Assembly (NCBI GenBank): GCA_029261215.1
Contig: JAJDBT010000115.1
Location: forward strand, 1-34,395
Reading direction: 5' to 3'
Origin: Nitrospirota bacterium
GTDB lineage: Bacteria > Nitrospirota > Nitrospiria > SBBL01 > JAADHI01
DNA: 34,395 bases
Made by a program: the position numbers and the translations under genes. Positions within the stretch are counted from its first letter, which is position 1; every line of letters begins with the position of its first letter. The notes beneath the pieces were generated by a model. It had not been told where the DNA came from and made no database searches. It saw only the letters and a list, made by a program, of their open reading frames with translations. Positions 7,770 through 16,022 of the stretch are shown piece by piece.

Positions 7770-8765
7770 CTAGCGCACAGACATCATGCCGATGGAAGCA
7801 GGCAGTTTGTGTTTGATTTCAGCAATTTCGCTCTCGCTCAAGCGAAAATCCATTGCGGCTGAAAACCCATCGACTTGCGCGGCATTCCGCGCCCCCACAA
7901 TCGCCCCCGTGACGGACGGGAGCCGGAGCGTCCAGGCAATGGCGACTTCTCCGGGACTTCGGTCGTGGCGCTTGCCGATGTCGCGCAAGACCTCTACAAA
8001 GGCAAGGTTCTGAGAAAGATGGGGTTCTTTGAAGGCAGGGTTTCCGTTTTTTCGCCAGTCCGATGCGGGGAGCGCATCAATGCGCGCGCGGGTCATTTTC
8101 CCGCTGAGCAAACCATTGTGCATGGGCGAATAGACAATGACGCCGATGCCATTTTTTTCGCAGAAGGGCAGAATGTCGTCTTCGACTTCGCGCATGAGCG
8201 CGGAATACGGGGGTTGCAGAGAGGTGATCGGTGCAATTTTTTGTACCCGTTCCAGTTCTGAAACAGAAAAATTGGAGACGCCGATGTGGCGAATTTTTCC
8301 TTCTGAAATAAGATCAGCGAGGGTCTGCCAGGCTTCTTCGATATGTGGTGCGGCGCCGCCGGGTGGAAAGGCGGGCCAGTGAATCTGAACCAAATCCAGG
8401 ACATCTGTTTCCAGGCGTTTCAGACTGTCTTCGACCTCTGTACGAATCGAATCCGCTTTTAATCGGTGTTTGACGTTTTTGTTGCCTCCCCAAACCAGGC
8501 CGCATTTTGTAAAGACATAGGGTTTTTTCGCGTTGCCCAAGCCTTTCAATGCCTGTGCGACGATTTTCTCTGCATGGCCCAGCCCATAGACCGGGGCTGT
8601 ATCGATCCAGTTGATGCCGCACTCTACGGCGCGCTGGATTGCGGCAATGGAGGCGGCATCATCCTGAGGGCCCCAGCCAAAGCTCCATTCGCCCCCGATC
8701 GCCCAAGTCCCCAAGCCGATGGGCGAGATTTCTAAATGTGATTTTCCCAAAGGGATGAAGCGCAT
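7770..8765 (-). CDS. Aldo/keto reductase
   Basis: 331 residues from the ATG at 8765. This start has AAGGAG 6 bases upstream and gives the usual MRFIPLGKSHLEISPIGLGT opening; an upstream in-frame start at 8804 adds 13 unlikely residues. The (beta/alpha)8 NAD(P)H-dependent oxidoreductase family is clear, with the catalytic tetrad D55 and Y60 (WIDTAPVYG), K87 (VFTKCG) and H129 (VQIHWP). The C-terminal cofactor-binding region is TGAIVGARNAAQVDG. It reduces aldehydes or ketones to alcohols; the substrate cannot be read from the sequence. Cytoplasmic, no signal peptide. Confidence 0.92.
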   Translation of the reverse strand: MRFIPLGKSHLEISPIGLGTWAIGGEWSFGWGPQDDAASIAAIQRAVECGINWIDTAPVYGLGHAEKIVAQALKGLGNAKKPYVFTKCGLVWGGNKNVKHRLKADSIRTEVEDSLKRLETDVLDLVQIHWPAFPPGGAAPHIEEAWQTLADLISEGKIRHIGVSNFSVSELERVQKIAPITSLQPPYSALMREVEDDILPFCEKNGIGVIVYSPMHNGLLSGKMTRARIDALPASDWRKNGNPAFKEPHLSQNLAFVEVLRDIGKRHDRSPGEVAIAWTLRLPSVTGAIVGARNAAQVDGFSAAMDFRLSESEIAEIKHKLPASIGMMSVR

Positions 8766-9034
8766 GATGTTCTCCTTGTAAACAAATTCGTAAAAAACCG
8801 CCAAACGGTAAAGCCCGATTTGATCAGAGCCCCGTGTTCCATTTTTAGAACGGAACCCTCTGTCCGCTTATATGACAGATCAAAAATAAAAAGTCAAAAT
8901 ACGAATGATTCAGCATGCCATACACATTGAGAGACGGTTTGAGTGAGAGTCCTGGCGTCTTTGAAAGAGAATTTTAAAGGCGTAGAATTAAAACAACCCG
9001 CTCTTCTTCCGTGTCCACAGAAAAAAAGGTCACC

Positions 9035-10276
9035 ATGCCCATAAGGCAAAAAATATGTGTTGTCCTGGTTTTTGTGCTTGTTTTTACGGTTTGGCCAAAT
9101 CCGGGCGCGGCTTTTTATGAATGGCAAAATGGCGCGTATTCCGGGGACATCCGCGCACTGGTGCGCGGGTTTGGCATTGTCACACATTACCCGGAGCAGA
9201 ACGATTTTATTCAGGATCAGACGGATTCAGGGCTAGCGGGGATCGGGCGCCTGATCACTCAAGCGGCATGGGGTAAACATCTTTGGCTCGATATGAATGT
9301 CTATCAAACCTATATTCCGGTGGACTTGCTGTCCGGGCAAGGTCATCTGGGCGCCCCGCTGAATGTAGAACGGAGCAGTGTATTGGAGCTGAGCTTTAGC
9401 AATGATCAATATATCCATTTGGCCTTTGATCAACTTCATCTGCGTATCACTTTCGACTGGCTGGATGTGAAGGTCGGACGGCAGCCGATCAACCTGGCGA
9501 CCAATTTTTATTTCACGCCGAATGATTTTTTTTCGCCCTTCTCGGCACAAGTCTTTTACCGCGTGTATAAACCCGGGGTGGATGCGGCGCGCGCTGAAAT
9601 CCGATTGGGGCCGCTTTCACAATTGTCCTTGATCAGTGTTTTGGGATACGGGCGCGATCCGGACAGTGATACCGGTTGGCAGGATGCACCGGACAGCCGT
9701 CGCGCCTCGCACCTCGGTCGGCTTTCAACCGTGTGGCGGGATACGGAATGGGCCTTGTTGATTGGCGAGGTGCGGGATGAAAACATCATCGGTGGATCGG
9801 TGCAAGGGGATGTCTTGAATTGGCTTGGTTTTCGGGCGGAAGGGCATGTGGCCGATCCGAAAGAAAGCGGTCAAGCGGATCACGCAGAGTGGAGCCTTGG
9901 CGTGGATCATCGCTGGGAAAACAGCCTCGATGTACGGCTGGCGTTTTTTTATCATGGGCGGGGTACGGGAAAAGTTTCGGATTACGATGTCTCGTCTGCG
10001 TCCGATGTAAATCCCTATTTGGCCCGACGCTATCTGGCTTTTGGCGGAGGATATGAATTCACTCCGCTGCTCAGGGGAGATGCCTTGGCGCTCGTTAATC
10101 TCGTCGATCATTCTTTTTTTATGGCACTCAATACTGTGTATTCCCTTTCCGATGAAGCGGAACTGGTCTTGAATGCCGCGCTGCCCTTTGGTCAGCGACC
10201 CGCGGGGGACGTCATCGAAAGCGAATTCGGACTTGCCCCCTTCACGTTCAACCTGGAAATTCGCTCCTACTTTTAA
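9035..10276 (+). CDS. Outer-membrane beta-barrel (porin-like, alginate-export-like)
   Basis: 413 residues from the ATG at 9035 (AAGG 5 bases upstream); an upstream GTG at 9011 lacks a ribosome-binding site. A signal peptide ends near GAA/FYEW. The mature protein is rich in alternating strands, opens with the pattern ALVRGFGIV, contains FDWLDVKVGRQPINLATNF (a motif common in alginate-export and porin-like barrels, where a strand ends in GRQ), and ends in FNLEIRSYF with the terminal phenylalanine expected for Bam-dependent insertion. Probably a 16- to 18-stranded barrel. Because a LolA-like/FtsX transporter lies 2 kb upstream it could be an outer-membrane partner, but that is inference only. 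Confidence 0.75.
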   Translation: MPIRQKICVVLVFVLVFTVWPNPGAAFYEWQNGAYSGDIRALVRGFGIVTHYPEQNDFIQDQTDSGLAGIGRLITQAAWGKHLWLDMNVYQTYIPVDLLSGQGHLGAPLNVERSSVLELSFSNDQYIHLAFDQLHLRITFDWLDVKVGRQPINLATNFYFTPNDFFSPFSAQVFYRVYKPGVDAARAEIRLGPLSQLSLISVLGYGRDPDSDTGWQDAPDSRRASHLGRLSTVWRDTEWALLIGEVRDENIIGGSVQGDVLNWLGFRAEGHVADPKESGQADHAEWSLGVDHRWENSLDVRLAFFYHGRGTGKVSDYDVSSASDVNPYLARRYLAFGGGYEFTPLLRGDALALVNLVDHSFFMALNTVYSLSDEAELVLNAALPFGQRPAGDVIESEFGLAPFTFNLEIRSYF

Positions 10277-10394
10277 AAGAACGTGGTGAATGTTTGTTAT
10301 TTGAAGAATGCAGTATAGAGTTGCGTTTTGTAATAAAGTTCGATAAAAAACGGCTTCTGCTTTTTCGGGGAAGAACTAATAGAAAGGGTTCGTC

Positions 10395-11042
10395 ATGGAA
10401 ATCGTATTAAGCGAGGAAGAGATTCGTGTTTTAGGGGCCTTGATGGAAAAAGAGCTGACGACGCCCGATTATTATCCTTTGTCGCTCAATGCGCTCAAAA
10501 ATGCCTGCAATCAAACCACGAATCGCGATCCGCTGGTTTCATACGATGATGACATTGTGAGCGAGGCCCTTGCGGGTTTAATCGACAAGAAACTTGCGTG
10601 GGACGCCCACTTGAGCCGTGTCGCCAAGTATGGGCAGAGCCTGACACAGAAATCAAACATGGTGCCGCGTGAAGCCATCGTCCTGGCGCTTCTTCTGCTG
10701 CGCGGGCCGCAGACCGTGGGCGAGCTGCGCGGCCGTTCCGAGCGGGTGCACCCTTTTGAAAATTTGGAAGAAGTCTACGAGGTTCTGGAAAATTTGAAAG
10801 AATGGGGCTTTATCGAACAACAGCCCCGGCAGGCGGGCAGAAAGGAATTCCGTTTTACACATCTTTTTTCAGACCCCTCTCAAAGACAAACCGAGGAAAC
10901 AATATCGCAGAAGGAAGGGATGCATCGCGCCCGTTCTTCCGAAAACGAAAAAATATCGCAACTCGAAGACGCGCTGAGCGATCTGCGTACCGAGCTGGAT
11001 GAACTCAAAAAGGCCTTTGTTGAATTTAAGGCGCAATTTTAA
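10395..11042 (+). CDS. yceH: YceH family protein (UPF0502/DUF480)
   Basis: 215 residues. The N-terminus LSEEEIRVLGALMEKELTTP and the following YPLSLNALKNACNQTTNRDP are the signature of the DUF480 family, two tandem winged-helix domains (about 1-85 and 90-165). The second shows LLLRGPQTVGELRGRSERVH. A C-terminal coiled coil (about 185-213, SQLEDALSDLRTELDELKKA) is usual for YceH. The fold suggests nucleic-acid binding, but the cellular role is not established. AAAGGG precedes the ATG by about 7 bases. Confidence 0.92.
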   Translation: MEIVLSEEEIRVLGALMEKELTTPDYYPLSLNALKNACNQTTNRDPLVSYDDDIVSEALAGLIDKKLAWDAHLSRVAKYGQSLTQKSNMVPREAIVLALLLLRGPQTVGELRGRSERVHPFENLEEVYEVLENLKEWGFIEQQPRQAGRKEFRFTHLFSDPSQRQTEETISQKEGMHRARSSENEKISQLEDALSDLRTELDELKKAFVEFKAQF

Positions 11043-11162
11043 ATCTCTTCAAACCCTTCACGATTTTTCCCTGATAAAAGAGAAAGCCCTTCAGGCGCAT
11101 TGAATATAAGGCGTTGATTTAATAGAAAAATTTAAATATTTATTGTTTTTTTTAAAAAAAGC

Positions 11163-11190
11163 TAAAGTTTCGCTCAGTCTCTGCCGATAA
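11163..11190 (+). promoter_or_regulatory. Sigma-28 (FliA)-type promoter
   Basis: TAAAGTTT (11163-11170) and GCCGATAA (11183-11190) each match the full E. coli FliA consensus boxes exactly. The spacer is 12 bases and not the usual 11. The site is 18 bases before the start codon of a flagellar-rod-like protein, which supports a real flagellar-class promoter. Confidence 0.7.
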
Positions 11191-11208
11191 GAGTGAGAGG
11201 AGGACTCT

Positions 11209-11553
11209 ATGATTTCAGCAATGAATAGTGCATTGTCGGGTATTTCGGCGGGTCTTAAACGTCAGGATGTTTCGGCACATAATATTGCCAACCTCAGCAC
11301 AGAGGGTTTTGAAAAAAACACGGTGATTCAAAGCGAAGGCAGCACCGGCGGTGTGGTCGTCCATATCGAAAAAAGCAACACCCCCGGTCCGGAGTTTCCC
11401 TCGCCGGATGGCCGTTCGGTGAAAGGCTCAAATGTGAATTTGGCTGAAGAGCTTGTAAACCAAAGCCTCGCCGCACTCACTTTTAGTGCCAGTCTTGCCG
11501 CCCTAAAAGCCACTCAACAATCCGAAGAGAGCCTTATTGACCTGTTTGTGTGA
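11209..11553 (+). CDS. Orphan mini flagellar-rod-like protein
   Basis: 114 residues. Residues 1-35 match the N-terminal flagellar basal-body rod helix (AMNSALSGISAGL then SAHNIANLSTEGFE, the pattern with the conserved asparagine-alanine-asparagine turn), and the last 40 residues (SNVNLAEELVNQSLAALTF onward) match the C-terminal rod domain seen in FlgC/FlgG/FlgE. Between them is only a short linker, so the protein is smaller than FlgC (about 134-140 residues) and far smaller than FlgG. A strong GAGAGGAGG site precedes the ATG. No other flagellar gene is in the window. It could be a non-canonical rod or adaptor subunit, or an independent secreted protein using the same coiled-coil fold. Confidence 0.8.
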   Translation: MISAMNSALSGISAGLKRQDVSAHNIANLSTEGFEKNTVIQSEGSTGGVVVHIEKSNTPGPEFPSPDGRSVKGSNVNLAEELVNQSLAALTFSASLAALKATQQSEESLIDLFV

Positions 11554-11573
11554 GAGGAATGGTTGTTATTCTC

Positions 11574-13259
11574 CTATTCCCCGATTTCAAAGTCAAAGGG
11601 GATGGTTCGCATCTGGTGATTCTCTGGGTGCTCGTAGTCTAAAAGGAGTCGGTATTTCCCAGTGGTTAAGCGCTCAGACTCAGTATTGGGGAGCTCGAAA
11701 ATAGCTGTGGTCGTGCTTGATTTTGAGTCTTTTTCTATAGCCCTTACAAGCTCCGCTTGGTCAAAGATTCGGAGTTTTTTTATGTGGTCTTTTAGGCCCT
11801 TTGCGTGTTGAAATTCGAAAGTTTGGAGGACGGTGAAGGCGCTCTTTGCCACTTTAGGTTCGGGTGAGACGAGCTTGAATGAGCCCATACGTTCGATCTC
11901 TTGAATTTTTTGTTGTGCTTTTTCCAAATGTTTGAGTGTTTCTCCGATCCGTTCTGCGTCGAGCGAAGACGGCTCCTTGATTTTTGATAAAAGGTCTTTT
12001 TCGGTTTGACTCAGGGCCTTGCGTTTGTCCCAATTAGAGGGATCTCGGCCCTGTTCAATGGAGAAGGTCAGCCAGGTTTTTGCCTCGTAAGGCTTTGATT
12101 CGGTGTCTTTTTTTAAAACCAGTTTACGGGAATTCGGCTCAAAGGAGATGTGTTCTCCGCCGTCCATATATGAGCCTGATTCCCCTTGAAAAGAAACCGT
12201 CGTCTCTTTTTTGCCGTCAATTTTTTTATTATAGCTGATTGTCAGCATGGGTTTGTCTTGATCGAAGGACAGTGAGTGAATCTCCTGATTTGTCTTAAAA
12301 GTCTCCGTCATACCGGCCGGGTCTTCCGTCCAGCCGGGTTTGTTTTGATGCACTGTGAGGGGCATGACCGAGGCCAGCTCCGGGGTATCCGCAAAAATTT
12401 TGACCAGGGTGACGGGGACGGTGGTCAGCGCGAGATCGCCAATCACTGCGAAAAATTTGGGGATAGCCGTGTACCAGGACCAGTCCCCTACATTTTTGGT
12501 CATGGGCCAATAGCAACGAAACAAGGGACATTGCTCTTGTTTAATGATGGCCCAATTGCCGGGCCGCAATGCAATGGGCCTGTGTCCGTCATTGATTGTC
12601 TTGTTTATGGTATTGGGGTCTTTAGGTAACAAATCAAACTTGAAATCCAGAACAATGTCACTTTCGTTGGTTTCAATCAGGGCCTTGGCAATTTCCTTGG
12701 CCAGAGAAATCTCTGCCGAAGTGACCGGGTCGGCCAGGGAGAAGGCTTCGGTCGCGCTGCCGATAAAATCAAGAAAGGCGGATTGATTGTCCTTTTCTTC
12801 GCCGTCAAACTCGATTACCTGAATCTGGACGGAAACAACATCGCCTTCAACACGTTTCGGCCCATAGCTGACATTTCCAATCGATGAGGCATAGGATTCA
12901 TCGCCTGTCCGTTCCATGGGGCCGACGATCTTAACGATCTTATGGTCATCCGAATCGCTCTCTCCTTCGTTGAAGGTAAATACCAACACCACTTCATTTT
13001 CGCCCCAAAGGTCAGGCATGTATTTAAAAAACGCCTGATCAAAATAGAGCGTGAAAGAATCCTCATTGGTGGATGACGTCGATGGTGTCTTCTTTGAGAT
13101 AATGTCAGTGTGGGTGTCGGCGTCTTTCCATGGCCCGTAAAGCCGTTGGTTGTTCTGGTCAATTTGAAGAAGATGCACATTCCCGTTCAGGGGCGCGCAT
13201 GCGGAAAAAAGGATGAACAACAAGCCGATGGGAAACCTTCGAACGTTTGAACTCAACAT
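11574..13259 (-). CDS. Predicted lipoprotein of unknown function
   Basis: 561 residues, not recognised. A lipoprotein signal peptide is visible: hydrophobic FPIGLLFILFSAC with the lipidated cysteine at C21. AAGGAGG is 4 bases before the ATG. The mature protein is acidic and hydrophilic, without clear repeats. A short hydrophobic stretch (about 255-285, FFAVIGDLALTTVPVTLVKI) is probably buried. Residues about 425-455 form a helix (KHLEKAQQKIQEIERM) and the last 95 residues look like a beta-sandwich ending in FDFEIGE. It lies 30 bases after ppdK on the same strand but with its own ribosome-binding site, and converges on the rod-like gene. Confidence 0.75.
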   Translation of the reverse strand: MLSSNVRRFPIGLLFILFSACAPLNGNVHLLQIDQNNQRLYGPWKDADTHTDIISKKTPSTSSTNEDSFTLYFDQAFFKYMPDLWGENEVVLVFTFNEGESDSDDHKIVKIVGPMERTGDESYASSIGNVSYGPKRVEGDVVSVQIQVIEFDGEEKDNQSAFLDFIGSATEAFSLADPVTSAEISLAKEIAKALIETNESDIVLDFKFDLLPKDPNTINKTINDGHRPIALRPGNWAIIKQEQCPLFRCYWPMTKNVGDWSWYTAIPKFFAVIGDLALTTVPVTLVKIFADTPELASVMPLTVHQNKPGWTEDPAGMTETFKTNQEIHSLSFDQDKPMLTISYNKKIDGKKETTVSFQGESGSYMDGGEHISFEPNSRKLVLKKDTESKPYEAKTWLTFSIEQGRDPSNWDKRKALSQTEKDLLSKIKEPSSLDAERIGETLKHLEKAQQKIQEIERMGSFKLVSPEPKVAKSAFTVLQTFEFQHAKGLKDHIKKLRIFDQAELVRAIEKDSKSSTTTAIFELPNTESERLTTGKYRLLLDYEHPENHQMRTIPFDFEIGE

Positions 13260-13289
13260 AACGCCTCCTTGATTTTGAGGTTGGGTGTC

Positions 13290-15950
13290 TTAGACCGTTG
13301 AACGGTGCCCGGCTTCGTCTTTCCCTGCAATCGCGGCCTGAGCGGCGGCGAGCCTTGCGATGGGGACACGATAGGGCGAGCAGCTGACATAATCCAAGCC
13401 CAATGTGTGGCAGAAGGCGACGGAACTGGGTTCTCCGCCGTGCTCACCACAAATGCCTATTTTGAGTTTGGGTTTGACGGATCGTCCTTTTTTCACTCCG
13501 ATTTCCATTAAAAGCCCGACGCCTTCCTGATCAATGGCTACAAAAGGGTCTTGAGGCAGAACCTTTTTCTCAACATATTCGGGCAGAAATTTGCCCGCAT
13601 CGTCCCGTGAAAGACCAAAAACGGTTTGCGTGAGGTCGTTGGTGCCGAAGGAGAAGAAGTCGGCTTCCTGTGCGATTTGATCGGCGACCAGGGCGGCACG
13701 CGGTAACTCAATCATCGTGCCGATGGTGTAGGTGATTTTTTGTTTATGACGGGCCATGACGGCGGTGGCGGTTTCGACGCAAAGGGCTCTCAGCTGGGCC
13801 AGTTCGGCACAAGTCGACACCAAGGGAATCATGATTTCAGGCATGACGGTGATCTTTTTTTTGCTTAGGCTGCAGGCTGCTTCGATAATGGCTTCCACTT
13901 GCATCTCGTAGATTTCAGGAAAGGTGATTCCCAAACGGCAGCCCCGATGACCCAGCATGGGGTTAAATTCATGCAGACTTTGTCCCTTTGCTTTCAGGAT
14001 GGTGACCGGTACGCCAATTTCCTTTGAGAGCGCCTCCAGGTCCTTGTTAGTATGCGGCAAAAATTCATGCAGCGGCGGGTCCAAAAGCCGGATGGTGACG
14101 GGCAAGTCTTTCATTTCCCTTAAAATTTCGATGAAATCCTTTTTTTGCATGGGCAGTAGTTTGGCCAGCGCCTTTTTCCGGGCCTCAAGAGAGTCGGCCA
14201 AAATCATTTCCCGCACGGCCAAAATCCGGTCTTCCTCAAAAAACATATGCTCGGTGCGGCAAAGCCCAATGCCTTCTGCGCCAAAGCGACGGGCAACGGC
14301 GGCATCTCGTTTGTTGTCCGCATTGGTTCTGATTTTAAGTTTCCGTGTTTTGTCCGCCCAGGACATCAGTGTATTAAAGGCGGTGCCCAGTTGGGGTTGA
14401 ATGAGCGCGACCTTTCCCAGAATTACTTCGCCCGTTGAGCCGTTGAGACTGATAAAATCCCCTGCTTTTACGGTAATGCCCCGAGTGGTAAAGGTTTGTG
14501 TGGCTTCGTTAATTGTGATTTCTCCACATCCGGCGACGCAACATTTTCCCATGCCGCGTGCGACTACTGCGGCGTGAGAAGTCATGCCGCCGCGCGCGGT
14601 CACGATGCCTTCAGAAGCGTGCATGCCGCCGATGTCTTCCGGTGAGGTTTCTGTGCGGACCAGGATGACTTTTTCATGCCGTTCGGCCATGGCTTCGGCC
14701 TCTTCCGCTGTGAAAACCACTTTCCCAATGGCCGCGCCTGGTGAGGCGGGCAGGCCTTGCGCGATGACATTTAACTTGGCTTTTGGATCGATCATCGGGT
14801 GAAGTAGTTGGTCCAGCTGGTAGGGATCGATACGGGAGATGGCGGTTTTTTGTGTAATCAGACGTTCCTTGACCATGTCCACGGCGATTTGTAGCGCGGC
14901 TGCTGTTGTGCGTTTTCCGACCCGGCTTTGAAGCATGTAGAGTTTGCCATCCTGAATGGTAAATTCGATGTCGAGCATATCGGTATAATGTTTTTCCAGC
15001 TTCTTATAGATATTGAGCAAGTCATTGTAGGCCTTGGGCAGGCGTTTTTTCAGGGCATCGATGGGGAGTGGGGTGCGAATGCCCGCGACGACATCTTCGC
15101 CCTGGGCATTAAATAAAAATTCCCCGAAAAACTTCTTTTTGCCCGTTGAGGGGTCGCGGGTGAAGGCCACGCCGGTGCCGGAGGTTTCGCCCAGGTTGCC
15201 GAAGACCATGGCGACGACGCTGACGCCTGTACCCCAGGATTCGGGGATGTTATTTAAGCGCCGGTAGGTTTGTGCGCGTTTCCCGTGCCAGGAGTTAAAA
15301 ACGGCGTCAATGCCGAGTCGAAGCTGCTCAAGCGGGTCTTCTGGAAAAGGATTGCCCGTGTCCTTCAGGACGATGTCTTTGAAAGCAGTCACCAGGGTTT
15401 TGAGGGAATCGACACTCAAAGCGGTGTCGGAATGGACACCGGTGACGATTTTTTGCTCTTCGAGCGTGCGTTCAAACCGCTCCCGATTGACGCCTAAAAC
15501 GACGTTGCCAAACATGGCGACAAAGCGCCGGTAGGCGTCGTAGGCAAAACGCGCATTGTTGGAGCGTTTGATGAGTCCTTCAATGGTTTGATCATTGAGG
15601 CCGAGGTTTAAAACCGTATCCATCATGCCGGGCATGGAGGCTCGAGCCCCGGAGCGAACGGCCACTAACAGGGGATTATCCGGATCGCCAAATTTTGGCC
15701 CAATCGATTTCTCGACCTTTTTTAAGGCTTTGAGGGTTTCTTCCCACATGCCCTTTGGGTAGGTTTTGTTTAATTTGTAGAATTCAAGGCAAGCTTCTGT
15801 TGTGATCGTAAAGCCCGAAGGCACCGGAATGCCGAGGTGTGACATTTCCGCGAGGCCTGCACCTTTTCCCCCGAGCAGGTCTTTCATATCCCCCCGGCCA
15901 TCGGCTTTTCCATCCCCAAAATAATAGACGTATTTTTTTTTGCCTTTCAT
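13290..15950 (-). CDS. ppdK: Pyruvate, phosphate dikinase
   Basis: 886 residues, the normal length for PPDK. It interconverts ATP + phosphate + pyruvate with AMP + pyrophosphate + PEP in the cytoplasm. Visible parts are the N-terminal ATP-grasp domain (VYYFGDGKADGRGDMKDLLG then GGKGAGLAEM), the swivelling phosphohistidine domain with GGMTSHAAVVARGMGK and catalytic H459, and the C-terminal PEP/pyruvate TIM barrel with the catalytic cysteine C834 in GICGEHGGEP. These align with H455 and C831 of the Clostridium symbiosum enzyme. AGGAG lies 7 bases before the ATG. It follows glyS at 72 bases, giving a recO-glyQ-glyS-ppdK order known from several deltaproteobacterial and related genomes. No PPDK regulatory protein is nearby. 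Confidence 0.97.
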   Translation of the reverse strand: MKGKKKYVYYFGDGKADGRGDMKDLLGGKGAGLAEMSHLGIPVPSGFTITTEACLEFYKLNKTYPKGMWEETLKALKKVEKSIGPKFGDPDNPLLVAVRSGARASMPGMMDTVLNLGLNDQTIEGLIKRSNNARFAYDAYRRFVAMFGNVVLGVNRERFERTLEEQKIVTGVHSDTALSVDSLKTLVTAFKDIVLKDTGNPFPEDPLEQLRLGIDAVFNSWHGKRAQTYRRLNNIPESWGTGVSVVAMVFGNLGETSGTGVAFTRDPSTGKKKFFGEFLFNAQGEDVVAGIRTPLPIDALKKRLPKAYNDLLNIYKKLEKHYTDMLDIEFTIQDGKLYMLQSRVGKRTTAAALQIAVDMVKERLITQKTAISRIDPYQLDQLLHPMIDPKAKLNVIAQGLPASPGAAIGKVVFTAEEAEAMAERHEKVILVRTETSPEDIGGMHASEGIVTARGGMTSHAAVVARGMGKCCVAGCGEITINEATQTFTTRGITVKAGDFISLNGSTGEVILGKVALIQPQLGTAFNTLMSWADKTRKLKIRTNADNKRDAAVARRFGAEGIGLCRTEHMFFEEDRILAVREMILADSLEARKKALAKLLPMQKKDFIEILREMKDLPVTIRLLDPPLHEFLPHTNKDLEALSKEIGVPVTILKAKGQSLHEFNPMLGHRGCRLGITFPEIYEMQVEAIIEAACSLSKKKITVMPEIMIPLVSTCAELAQLRALCVETATAVMARHKQKITYTIGTMIELPRAALVADQIAQEADFFSFGTNDLTQTVFGLSRDDAGKFLPEYVEKKVLPQDPFVAIDQEGVGLLMEIGVKKGRSVKPKLKIGICGEHGGEPSSVAFCHTLGLDYVSCSPYRVPIARLAAAQAAIAGKDEAGHRSTV

Positions 15951-16022
15951 TCAATGTCTCCTAAATTTATGCTCAGTATAGATGACCGGGCTGACCGGTG
16001 TTCATTATGACAGGGTTTTTCT

